Below, in pieces: positions 34,485 to 42,075 of a DNA stretch of 64,000 bases. A program made the position numbers and the translations under genes. Numbering within the stretch: position 1 is the first letter of the stretch; every line of letters begins with the position of its first letter. Source of the stretch: Gammaproteobacteria bacterium (GTDB taxonomy: Bacteria; Pseudomonadota; Gammaproteobacteria; Competibacterales; Competibacteraceae). The notes under the pieces are model-generated. The model was given only the letters and a program-made list of their open reading frames with translations. It was not told the origin of the DNA and searched no databases. The DNA is taken from positions 1-64,000 of the forward strand of contig JACKNE010000012.1 in assembly GCA_024235035.1 (NCBI GenBank). The letters run 5' to 3'.

Positions 34485-35332
34485 TTTTCGATACAGCGGC
34501 TTGGCCAGCCCCAGCCAAACTCAACCTGATGCTGCGCATCGTAGGCCGGCGCCCGGATGGTTACCATCGGCTGCAGACGGTTTTTCAATTCCTCGATCAT
34601 GGCGACTGGTTGTGGTTCATCCCCCGCGATGATGGTGTGATCGAACGGGTGGGTGAAATTGTCGGCGTTTCCCCAGCTGCCGACCTGGCTGTGCGAGCCG
34701 CCCGGTTATTGCAGCAGGTCACCGGAACCCAGCTAGGCGCGACAATACGCATCGCCAAGCAGTTACCGATGGGCGGCGGGTTGGGCGGAGGCAGTTCAGA
34801 TGCAGCGACCGTGCTGGTGGCGCTGAACCAGTACTGGCGAACCGGATTGACCATAGCGGCTCTTGCTGAACTGGGCTTGCAACTCGGCGCCGACGTGCCG
34901 GTATTCGTGCATGGCCACGCGGCGTGGGCGGAAGGGGTGGGCGAGCAGTTGACGCCGATCACTCTGGATGAACCCTGGTTCGTGGTGTTGATTCCTCCTT
35001 GTTCAGTCGCTACCGGCGCAGTATTCAACGACCCGGAATTGACAAGGAACTCCCCGCTCCTCACAATAGCCGACTTCGTGAAAGGCGCAGGTGGTAATGA
35101 CAGTGAAGCGGTCGTCTATTGCCGCTACCCGAAAGTCGCTGCCGCCGCTGCCTGGCTGGGACAGCATGGAAAGGCGCGTTTGACGGGCACAGGCGCCTGC
35201 GTCTTTGCCGCCTTTCCAGACATTGTCAGCGCCAGGCAGGTGTTGGAGCGGTTGCCGTTGGACTGCACAGGGTTCATGGCGCGTGGTTGCAACCGTTCGC
35301 CACTACATGAGCGCCTGGCGCGAGCTCAATAG
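34472..35332 (+). CDS. ispE: 4-diphosphocytidyl-2-C-methyl-D-erythritol kinase IspE
   Basis: GHMP kinase of the MEP isoprenoid pathway. Visible are PAPAKLNLMLRIVGRRPDGY and the ATP loop PMGGGLGGGSSDAATVL, with LTGTGACVFAAF in the last motif. At 286 residues it is normal. It starts inside the lolB end and is followed by a tRNA gene and prs. Confidence 0.96.
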   Translation: MDPVVFDTAAWPAPAKLNLMLRIVGRRPDGYHRLQTVFQFLDHGDWLWFIPRDDGVIERVGEIVGVSPAADLAVRAARLLQQVTGTQLGATIRIAKQLPMGGGLGGGSSDAATVLVALNQYWRTGLTIAALAELGLQLGADVPVFVHGHAAWAEGVGEQLTPITLDEPWFVVLIPPCSVATGAVFNDPELTRNSPLLTIADFVKGAGGNDSEAVVYCRYPKVAAAAAWLGQHGKARLTGTGACVFAAFPDIVSARQVLERLPLDCTGFMARGCNRSPLHERLARAQ

Positions 35333-35358
35333 GCATCTAGCTAAGGTATCTCGATTTT

Positions 35359-35433
35359 TGGGCCGTAGCCAAGTGGTAAGGCACCGGACTTTGACTCCGG
35401 CATTCCCAGGTTCGAATCCTGGCGGCCCAGCCA
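35359..35433 (+). tRNA. tRNA-Gln (anticodon UUG)
   Basis: A full cloverleaf of 75 nt with an encoded CCA end. The acceptor stem is TGGGCCG with CGGCCCA, discriminator G. The anticodon arm CCGGA-CTTTGAC-TCCGG gives anticodon TTG, reading CAA. The T arm is CCAGG-TTCGAAT-CCTGG. tRNA-Gln between ispE and prs is a common gammaproteobacterial arrangement. Confidence 0.97.
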
Positions 35434-35435
35434 AC

Positions 35436-35463
35436 TTTATCGCAGTAGATTTATCGCAGTAGA
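35436..35463 (+). repeat. 14-bp perfect tandem duplication
   Basis: TTTATCGCAGTAGA occurs twice back to back, directly behind the tRNA CCA end and before the Shine-Dalgarno of prs. It adds nothing to either gene and is probably a replication-slip duplication. Confidence 0.8.
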
Positions 35464-35484
35464 CCGACAGCGGGGGAATGGGTC

Positions 35485-36435
35485 GTGTATGAAGGTCGAA
35501 TGATGGTTTTCGCAGGCAACGCCCATCCGCAACTGGCCCGCGATATCGTGGACCATCTGCAAATGCCGATCGGTCAGGCGATTGTCAGCCGCTTCAGCGA
35601 TGGCGAGGTCATGGTGGAGTTGATGGAGAATGTGCGCGGCAAGGATGTCTTCATCGTTCAACCCACATGCTGCCCGACGAATGACAACATCATGGAATTG
35701 TTAGTGATGACCGATGCGTTGCGACGGTCTTCGGCGGTGCGGATCACGGCGGTCATTCCTTACTTCGGCTATTCTCGGCAGGACCGCCGGCCCCGTTCGG
35801 CGCGGGTGCCGATTTCCGCCAAGGTGGTCGCCAACATGATCACCAGCGTTGGCGTGGACCGGGTGCTGACGGTGGATTTGCACGCTGACCAAATTCAGGG
35901 TTTTTTCGACATTCCCGTGGACAATATCTACGCCACGCCGATCGTATTGAGCGACATCCAGTCGCGGAACCTGGGCGATCTGATGGTGGTTTCGCCAGAT
36001 GTCGGCGGTGTAGTGCGCGCCCGTGCCCTGGCCAAGCGATTGGCCGATTCCGAACTGGCGATCATCGACAAACGCCGACCCGCGCCTAATCAGGCCCAGG
36101 TGATGCACGTCATTGGCGATGTGGAGGGTCAGCATTGCATCGTCGTCGATGATATGGTGGATACGGCTGGAACGCTTTGTCTGGCGGCTAGGGCGCTGAA
36201 AGAGTGGGGTGCGGCTTCGGTACGCGCTTATTGCACCCATGCTGTGTTGTCCGGCGCAGCGGCTGAAAACATCCGCAACTCGGTATTGGATGAGTTGGTG
36301 GTGACGGATACCATTCCCCTGCGTCCCGATTCGGCGGCGTGTCCGAACATTCGGCAGATCAATGTGGCTGGGTTGCTCGCCGAGAGCATGCGCCGAATTC
36401 ATCTTGAAGAATCGGTGAGTTCACTGTTTCTCTAG
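35485..36435 (+). CDS. prs: Ribose-phosphate pyrophosphokinase (PRPP synthetase)
   Basis: Makes phosphoribosyl pyrophosphate for nucleotide, His and Trp synthesis. Highly conserved: RFSDGEVMVELMENVRGKDV, CCPTNDNIMELLVM, YFGYSRQDRR, VDLHADQIQGFFD and the PRPP-binding loop CIVVDDMVDTAGTL. The GTG at 35485 has GGGGGAA 6 nt upstream; an ATG five codons on (35500) is an alternative. At 316 residues it is normal. Confidence 0.97.
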   Translation: MYEGRMMVFAGNAHPQLARDIVDHLQMPIGQAIVSRFSDGEVMVELMENVRGKDVFIVQPTCCPTNDNIMELLVMTDALRRSSAVRITAVIPYFGYSRQDRRPRSARVPISAKVVANMITSVGVDRVLTVDLHADQIQGFFDIPVDNIYATPIVLSDIQSRNLGDLMVVSPDVGGVVRARALAKRLADSELAIIDKRRPAPNQAQVMHVIGDVEGQHCIVVDDMVDTAGTLCLAARALKEWGAASVRAYCTHAVLSGAAAENIRNSVLDELVVTDTIPLRPDSAACPNIRQINVAGLLAESMRRIHLEESVSSLFL

Positions 36436-36481
36436 GATTCTTACCGCTCCGCCCGGTCGATGGCGGAATCACCGAAAGCGG

Positions 36482-36511
36482 CGCGCCTGGTCGCGGGCGC
36501 GTCGTATTTTT
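36482..36511 (+). terminator. Terminator-like hairpin between prs and rplY
   Basis: CGCGCC (36482-36487) pairs with GGCGCG (36496-36501) around an 8-nt loop and is followed by the T-rich run TATTTTTAT to 36511. It lies in the 101-nt spacer after prs and ahead of rplY, so it may end or attenuate the prs transcript. Confidence 0.5.
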
Positions 36512-36536
36512 ATGTTTGCCGTTTGGAGAAGAGGTC

Positions 36537-37169
36537 ATGAGTGACATATTTGAGTTACAAGCCGATCCGCGCAGCGATTTGGGGAAAGGTGCGAGCCGCC
36601 GCCTGCGCCGCGCCGGTAAGGTGCCAGCCATCCTGTATGGTGGTGGTCAAGAGCCATTGCCGCTGTTACTAGACCAGATGGATCTGGTCAACCAGATGAA
36701 GAACGAAGCGATTTATTCCCATGTTCTGACCTTGAAAATCGATGGACGCACCGAAAACGCGGTACTGCGTGACATCCAGCGTCATCCGTTCAAGCCCACC
36801 CTGGTGCATCTGGATTTTCTACGGGTCAGCGCCGACCGCAAGTTGCGTGTTCACATACCTTTGCATTTCCTCAACGAGAGCACTTGCAAGGGTGTCAAGC
36901 AACAGGGCGGCGTGGTCAGTCATGCGCTGATCGACATCGAAATCGCCTGTCTGCCCAAGGATCTGCCCGAATTCATCGAAGTCGATCTGATCGACGTGGG
37001 GATAGGTGAAACCATTCACCTGACGCAAATTCTCTTGCCGCCCGGCGTAGAGCTGGCCAATCATGTCACCCCTGGCTCCGAGCATGACGCCATTGTGGTT
37101 GGCATTCATCATGCCCATGGCAGCAGCGAGGAAGCTCCCGGCGACACTCCGACATCGCCGACAGCCTAA
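36537..37169 (+). CDS. rplY: Large ribosomal subunit protein bL25 (long, CTC-type)
   Basis: Binds 5S rRNA. The N-terminal L25 domain (GASRRLRRAGKVPAILYGG) is followed by the C-terminal TL5/CTC-type beta domain (VHIPLHFLNE, VSHALIDIEIACLPKDLPEF), so this is the long form of about 210 residues, unlike the short L25 of E. coli. The ATG at 36537 has GAGAAGAGG upstream. The order prs-rplY-pth-ychF is conserved in many gammaproteobacteria. Confidence 0.95.
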   Translation: MSDIFELQADPRSDLGKGASRRLRRAGKVPAILYGGGQEPLPLLLDQMDLVNQMKNEAIYSHVLTLKIDGRTENAVLRDIQRHPFKPTLVHLDFLRVSADRKLRVHIPLHFLNESTCKGVKQQGGVVSHALIDIEIACLPKDLPEFIEVDLIDVGIGETIHLTQILLPPGVELANHVTPGSEHDAIVVGIHHAHGSSEEAPGDTPTSPTA

Positions 37170-37184
37170 CCAGGTCAAATTGCC

Positions 37185-37850
37185 TTGTCGATATCTCCCC
37201 CCACCTCCGGCTCTCTTCCCTCCAAGGGAAAGGAGCGTGAGTCAGCCCTTGCATTACGGCTAGTGGTTGGGTTGGGCAATCCCGGCGTCGAATACGCCCG
37301 GACTCGCCACAACGCTGGGTTCTGGCTGGTGGATGCACTGGCCCGCCAGTATGGCGGCTATTTTCGCCCGGAAACCAGGTATCACGGCGAGACCTGTCGG
37401 GTAGCGCTGGCCGGCCAGGAATTGTGGCTGCTCAAGCCGATGACCTATATGAACCGCAGCGGTTTGGCGGTGGCGGCGCTGGCCCGGTTTCACAAGATTC
37501 CATTGCCAGCCATTTTGGTCGCTCACGATGATCTGGATTTACCGCCGGGCACGGTTCGGCTGAAACGAGGTGGTGGGCATGGCGGCCACAATGGGCTGCG
37601 CGACCTGATCGCTCACCTAGGCGACAATGGTTTTGCCCGGCTGCGGTTGGGCATCGGCCATCCCGGTGACAGCCGGGACGTGCTGGATCATGTCCTGCGC
37701 TGTGCTTCACGAACGGAACAGGAGTTAACCGAACAGGCGATTGCTGACGCTTTGCGCGAACTGCCCCGTATTTTGGCTGGTCAGTGGGAACGGGCCACGC
37801 AAGCTTTGCACAGCCGAAAGATCGAAGCGCCTTCTCCCTTCGCAAACTGA
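37185..37850 (+). CDS. pth: Aminoacyl-tRNA hydrolase Pth
   Basis: Releases tRNA from stalled peptidyl-tRNA. LVVGLGNPGVEYARTRHNAGF with the catalytic His, LKPMTYMNRSGLAV, VAHDDLDLPPGTVRLKRGGG (no break from family) and LRLGIGHPG are diagnostic. The start is unclear: the only in-frame start codons before the conserved core are TTG at 37185 and GTG at 37263. The TTG form carries about 20 extra residues, many encoded by a CT-rich palindromic element; the GTG form would begin inside LVVGLGNPG and lose a residue or two of the first strand. Confidence 0.93.
   Translation: MSISPPTSGSLPSKGKERESALALRLVVGLGNPGVEYARTRHNAGFWLVDALARQYGGYFRPETRYHGETCRVALAGQELWLLKPMTYMNRSGLAVAALARFHKIPLPAILVAHDDLDLPPGTVRLKRGGGHGGHNGLRDLIAHLGDNGFARLRLGIGHPGDSRDVLDHVLRCASRTEQELTEQAIADALRELPRILAGQWERATQALHSRKIEAPSPFAN
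37216..37230. repeat. CT-rich palindromic element, copy 4 (5' end of pth)
   Basis: TTCCC (37216-37220) and GGGAA (37226-37230) form a small hairpin inside a CT-rich to AG-rich stretch (about 37190-37240). It covers the region where the pth start codon is expected, and contributes codons to the N-terminus if the TTG at 37185 is used. Confidence 0.4.
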
Positions 37851-37866
37851 ATCTTCAAGGCATCCT

Positions 37867-38958
37867 ATGGGTATCCAATGTGGCATTGTCGGCCTGCCGA
37901 ACGTCGGCAAGTCCACCCTATTCAACGCGCTGACCAAGGCCGGTATTCAAGCCGAGAATTATCCATTCTGCACGATCGATCCCAATGTTGGCGTGGTGCC
38001 GGTGCCTGATCCCCGATTAGCGGCGTTGGCGGCCATCGTCAAACCCCAGAAGATTATTCCGGCGACTGTCGAGTTCGTGGATATCGCCGGGTTGGTGGCT
38101 GGCGCATCGCAGGGCGAAGGGCTGGGCAACCAGTTCCTGGCCCATATCCGTGAGACCGACGCCATCGCTCAGGTGGTGCGCTGCTTCGAGAATGACGATG
38201 TGGTTCATGTCTGCGGGCGAGTCGATCCTCGGGAAGATATCGAGACCATCAACACCGAACTGGCGCTGGCGGATCTGGCGACGGTGGACAAGGCGTTGCA
38301 ACGGGCCGAGAAAGCTGCCAAGGCGGGCGGACGCGAGACGCTGGAGCGCAAGGCGCTGTTGGAACGCGTGCAGGCGCATTTGAATACCGGCGCACCGTTG
38401 CGAACCCTGGCGTTGGAAGCCAGTGAGCGGGAATTGTTGCGAGAATTATTCCTATTGACCGGTAAACCGGTGTTATACGTCGCTAACGTTGCCGAGGATG
38501 GTTTCGAAGACAATCCATTCTTGGGGCAGGTGCGAGAGATCGCGGCTCAGGAAGGAGCGGAGGTCGTGCCGGTCTGTGCGTCGATCGAGGCAGAGTTGGC
38601 GGAACTGGATGATACAGATAAAGTCGAGTTTCTGGCCGATTATGGATTGTCTGAGCCGGGGTTGGACCGGGTGATTCACGCTGCCTACCAGTTGTTGGGC
38701 TTGCAAACCTATTTCACGGCGGGACCCAAGGAAGTTCGAGCCTGGACCGTGCGCATTGGCGCCACCGCGCCCCAAGCGGCGGCGGTGATTCATACCGATT
38801 TCGAGCGCGGCTTCATTCGCGCCGAGGTCATCGCCTACGCTGACTATATCGCGTGCAACGGCGAAGCCGGCGCACGCGAAGCGGGCAAGTGGCGGCTGGA
38901 AGGCAAGGAATACGTCGTCCAAGAAGGCGATGTGATGCATTTTCGGTTCAATGTGTGA
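37867..38958 (+). CDS. ychF: Redox-regulated ATPase YchF (OLA1 type)
   Basis: A universally conserved Obg-family P-loop protein that prefers ATP and binds ribosomes. GIVGLPNVGKSTLFNALT is the P-loop, VEFVDIAGLVAGASQGEGLGN the switch region, and the C-terminal TGS-like domain (YFTAGPKEVRAWTVRIGATAPQ split by family) ends in VVQEGDVMHFRFNV. The ATG at 37867 gives exactly the usual 363 residues; the frame from 37741 overlaps pth. Confidence 0.97.
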   Translation: MGIQCGIVGLPNVGKSTLFNALTKAGIQAENYPFCTIDPNVGVVPVPDPRLAALAAIVKPQKIIPATVEFVDIAGLVAGASQGEGLGNQFLAHIRETDAIAQVVRCFENDDVVHVCGRVDPREDIETINTELALADLATVDKALQRAEKAAKAGGRETLERKALLERVQAHLNTGAPLRTLALEASERELLRELFLLTGKPVLYVANVAEDGFEDNPFLGQVREIAAQEGAEVVPVCASIEAELAELDDTDKVEFLADYGLSEPGLDRVIHAAYQLLGLQTYFTAGPKEVRAWTVRIGATAPQAAAVIHTDFERGFIRAEVIAYADYIACNGEAGAREAGKWRLEGKEYVVQEGDVMHFRFNV

Positions 38959-39125
38959 GTTGATACCGCCTCACGCCCGATCTGCCCAGTCGCGATCTCC
39001 TTAAACGAACGTTCGGAGTGAGCGCGGGAGAGCGAAAACTCTTCTTGTGGGCGCCCTGTCCTTTGTCGGAAATCGCCTAAAATGCCGTTTGTGCCCTGAC
39101 AGCAGCGCATATTGAACTCTTAGGC

Positions 39126-39182
39126 CCCGCCCCACCTGGTGAGCGGGAGAATCCCGAACCGCCATAGAAGCGGATGCTTTTT
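39126..39182 (+). promoter_or_regulatory. Possible structured leader of trpB2
   Basis: CCCGC (39126-39130) can pair with GCGGG (39143-39147). The overlapping CGGGA (39144-39148) can instead pair with TCCCG (39152-39156). CCGC/GCGG (39159-39162 with 39170-39173) follows, then a T-run (39178-39182), just before the trpB2 start. Mutually exclusive hairpins ending in a T-run look attenuator-like, but stems are short and no Trp-codon leader peptide is visible. Confidence 0.25.
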
Positions 39183-39193
39183 CAGGAACCGAC

Positions 39194-40561
39194 ATGACCG
39201 AACCCGTCAAATACCTGCTCGACGAAACCCTGATGCCCAAATCCTGGTACAACCTGGTTGCTGATCTGCCGTCGCCGCCACCGCCGGTTCTACATCCTGG
39301 AACCTTGCAACCGATCAGCCCGGATGATTTGACACCGTTGTTTCCGATGGCGCTTATCGAGCAGGAAGCGACCCGCGAACGAGAAATCGAGATCCCGAAA
39401 CCGGTTCGGGAGATTTATCGACAATGGCGGCCCAGTCCGTTGTATCGGGCCCGTCGCCTGGAAAAGGCGTTGGCTACGCCAGCGCGGATTTATTACAAAT
39501 ACGAAGGGGTGAGTCCAGCGGGTAGCCATAAACCCAACACCGCTGTTGCTCAAGCCTTCTACAACAAGGAGGCTGGTGTCGAACGCATCGCCACCGAAAC
39601 CGGCGCTGGGCAATGGGGTTCTTCACTGGCCTTTGCTGGAGCGCTGTTCGGCATCGATGTACAGGTCTTCATGGTCCGGGTTTCGTACAACCAGAAACCC
39701 TATCGCCGGGCGTTGATGGAAACCTATGGGGCGCGTTGTGTCGCTTCACCGTCCGAAGAGACCGCTGCCGGTCGAGCGATTCTTGCCCAGCGCCCTGACC
39801 ATCCTGGTAGTCTGGGCATCGCCATTTCCGAGGCAGTGGAAGTTGCCGCTCAGCGCGACGACACCAAGTACGCGCTTGGGTCCGTGTTGAATCATGTCCT
39901 GCTGCATCAAACCGTAGTCGGTTTGGAAGCGATCGCCCAACTGGAAATGGCGAACGACTATCCCGACGTAGTGGTCGGTTGCACCGGTGGCGGCTCCAAT
40001 TTCGCTGGGATCGCTTTCCCGTTTATCGGCGCGCAACTACGCGGCGGCCAGAAGGTCCGCATCATCGCCATCGAGCCAGCCGCTTGTCCCAGTCTGACCC
40101 GCGGTCCCTATGCTTACGATTTTGGTGACACCGCGCACCTGACCCCATTGACCAAGATGCATACCTTGGGCTCGACGTTCACTCCACCTGGCTTCCATTC
40201 CGGCGGTTTGCGTTATCACGGCATGGCGCCATTGGTCAGCTACGTCAAGGAATTGGGATTGATCGAAGCTCGCGCTTATCATCAGCTAGGTTGCTTTGCG
40301 GCTGGAGTACAGTTCGCCCGCGCCGAAGGCATCCTGCCTGCACCAGAGGCCAATCATGCGGTGAAAGGAGCCATCGACGAGGCCTTGCGTTGCAAGGAGG
40401 AAGGAGTGAGCCGGGCGATCCTCTTCAACCTCTGTGGCCATGGTCACTTCGACATGCAGGCCTACATGGATTATTTCGCCGGTAAACTGACCGACCAAGC
40501 GTACGACGAGGCTGAGCTGGCAATGGCCTTGGCGGGATTGCCCTCGGTAGCAGCGGCGTGA
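39194..40561 (+). CDS. TrpB2-type tryptophan synthase beta-like PLP enzyme
   Basis: A stand-alone PLP enzyme of the TrpB2 class (455 residues, longer than TrpB1 at about 400). The N-terminal extension SWYNLVADLPSPPPPVLHPG is typical of TrpB2. The PLP lysine lies in PAGSHKPNTA (Lys113), the phosphate loop is VVGCTGGGSNFAG, and GLRYHGMAPLVSYVKELG is another TrpB2 mark. It makes tryptophan from serine and indole, or acts on phosphoserine-like substrates as proposed for TrpB2. No trpA is nearby, so it does not belong to the canonical trp operon. Confidence 0.9.
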   Translation: MTEPVKYLLDETLMPKSWYNLVADLPSPPPPVLHPGTLQPISPDDLTPLFPMALIEQEATREREIEIPKPVREIYRQWRPSPLYRARRLEKALATPARIYYKYEGVSPAGSHKPNTAVAQAFYNKEAGVERIATETGAGQWGSSLAFAGALFGIDVQVFMVRVSYNQKPYRRALMETYGARCVASPSEETAAGRAILAQRPDHPGSLGIAISEAVEVAAQRDDTKYALGSVLNHVLLHQTVVGLEAIAQLEMANDYPDVVVGCTGGGSNFAGIAFPFIGAQLRGGQKVRIIAIEPAACPSLTRGPYAYDFGDTAHLTPLTKMHTLGSTFTPPGFHSGGLRYHGMAPLVSYVKELGLIEARAYHQLGCFAAGVQFARAEGILPAPEANHAVKGAIDEALRCKEEGVSRAILFNLCGHGHFDMQAYMDYFAGKLTDQAYDEAELAMALAGLPSVAAA

Positions 40562-40607
40562 AAGAAGCTGACCTGGCGATCATTGACCACCACGTCGGCG
40601 TCACAGA

Positions 40608-41495
40608 TCACCAGCGCTGGAATGACGACGCACCGGCCCTCGAAAGGTGCCGGCGGCGCCAGAATACCGCTGGCAGAGTCAAGCCCAACAAGGCCCAAAC
40701 GGGGGGTTCGTCTATCGTCGGGATATCATCCTCGACCAGGATGGTGTCATTGGCACAGTTCATGGTCCAACTGATGTTCAGGTCCGTATTCTGCTCAAAA
40801 GCATCCCCAAAAACCGATTTTGCAACACTGATCTCATAAATCCAGTGCGGACCAGGGCCATCTCCTATCGCCGCCGGTCCCGGCTGGATGGACATCGCGG
40901 CCTGCTTGCCCAGCGGGGTCAGTCCAGTCGTATTCAGCGATGTAACCGCCCCTGTGTTCCAAAATGGGTCCTTCAGCCAATTATCATTGGTGGTTTGGTA
41001 AACATTGGTAGAAAATAAGCCGATATTGTTAGACTGATGTGGCGTTTGAATACCGAATTCGTAGTTGCTGTCTGGATGCGCGCCGCTCCAGAAATTCAAT
41101 GCAAAATCTCCCGCTGCATAGTTATTTCCTTGTTGCTTGGTATTCGGGTCATGGCCAGTCACCAGAGCAATGTAGAGGTTATCGGCATCCAAAGTCACAT
41201 AGAGCGCTTCCGCGTCGTAGGCTTGACCTCCATAGCCTGGATAGACGCGCCCACCATCGCCGCCAAGGTAATCTTCAACGGCATAGTAGATCGTCAACCC
41301 ATTATGTAAGAAGCAGTTGCTGGCAGTAGTGCAGTTTTGGCTACCTTGCGGTATCCAGGTTTGAGGATTGGTCGTGCTGGTGAATAACCCCCAATCGGCC
41401 AGATTACCGTCTACACTGAGGGTGCCTGCCAGGCTCTTGGTGCTTAGAGTAAGCCCTAAGGCGCATGTCATTAACAAAAATTTATATTGGTTCAT
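40608..41495 (-). CDS. Secreted protein with PEP-CTERM-like sorting signal
   Basis: From the ATG at 41495 the protein has a signal peptide (FLLMTCALGLTLSTKSLAG) and a mature region starting SVDGNLADWGL, which recalls CBM9/DOMON-like surface domains. It also has DAEALYVTLDADNLYIALVTG and two Cys close together (CTTASNC). The end has PTIDEPPVWALLGLTLPAVF followed by Arg-rich WRRRH, the three-part pattern of a PEP-CTERM signal (motif, membrane helix, basic tail), though the motif reads EPPVW. Exosortase would process it, but none is in the window. Role unknown, perhaps exopolysaccharide- or envelope-linked. Confidence 0.65.
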   Translation of the reverse strand: MNQYKFLLMTCALGLTLSTKSLAGTLSVDGNLADWGLFTSTTNPQTWIPQGSQNCTTASNCFLHNGLTIYYAVEDYLGGDGGRVYPGYGGQAYDAEALYVTLDADNLYIALVTGHDPNTKQQGNNYAAGDFALNFWSGAHPDSNYEFGIQTPHQSNNIGLFSTNVYQTTNDNWLKDPFWNTGAVTSLNTTGLTPLGKQAAMSIQPGPAAIGDGPGPHWIYEISVAKSVFGDAFEQNTDLNISWTMNCANDTILVEDDIPTIDEPPVWALLGLTLPAVFWRRRHLSRAGASSFQRW

Positions 41496-42075
41496 CCCGG
41501 ATCGTCTCATAAATGGTTCAATTTGCATTGATTAGATCATAAGCAGTTATGATGCCAATCAAATAAATGATTAATTTTATATAAAAAACATTATCTTATA
41601 AAATCATAATAACAACAAAAATGTAAACCCCATGGGTATTCTGAATTTAAATTAGGCAAATACGTAAAAGGATTGATATTTTTTACCGAAGCGCTTAAAA
41701 CGAACTGGGTGCTTGACGACACTGAAGTGTCAAAAACTCTGACGCATGGTGTCACTCGGATGACCCTATTTCGTATTTAAAGCCAATATGGCCCGAATTG
41801 CGGGTATTTCCCGCAGCTTGTTAAATCATAAAATTATCAAGAATCATCATAGGCTTGAATAACTCCATTGCCATTTAATAGACTTGCCGCCAAGAGATCG
41901 AATGTCTCGTCTCTTCCAAGCTCCATGATGTCCTCACTAAATTTATTGGCCTGGTTTAGGCCCGCTAAACTGCCCGAGACGACGAGAAAATGCTACTTTA
42001 AATCCGGCCTAGCAGCTCCAGGCAACCGGCTCTGATGGATTAATCTGGTACTTTCCATATTCTTGCGGGGCGCAT
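41496..42075. other. AT-rich intergenic region with several dyads
   Basis: About 580 bp between two divergent genes, clearly richer in A+T than the flanks. No convincing coding frame. Dyads seen: GACAC-TGAA-GTGTC (41718-41731), a weaker GACGC-ATG-GTGTC (41741-41753), and TGCGGG-TATTT-CCCGCA (41799-41815). Promoters of both the PEP-CTERM-like gene and the GGDEF gene should be in here. Confidence 0.6.

Noticed and set aside
39082..39099. Mini frame MPFVP before trpB2 as an attenuation leader peptide
   Set aside because: It contains no tryptophan codons and has no clear ribosome site.
38959..39193. 6S RNA or another housekeeping RNA downstream of ychF
   Set aside because: The conserved 6S central-bubble and closing-stem sequences are not seen, and no other RNA family is recognised.
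41788..41802. Sigma54-like promoter (TGGCCCGAATTGC)
   Set aside because: The distance between the GG and GC elements is two bases too short.
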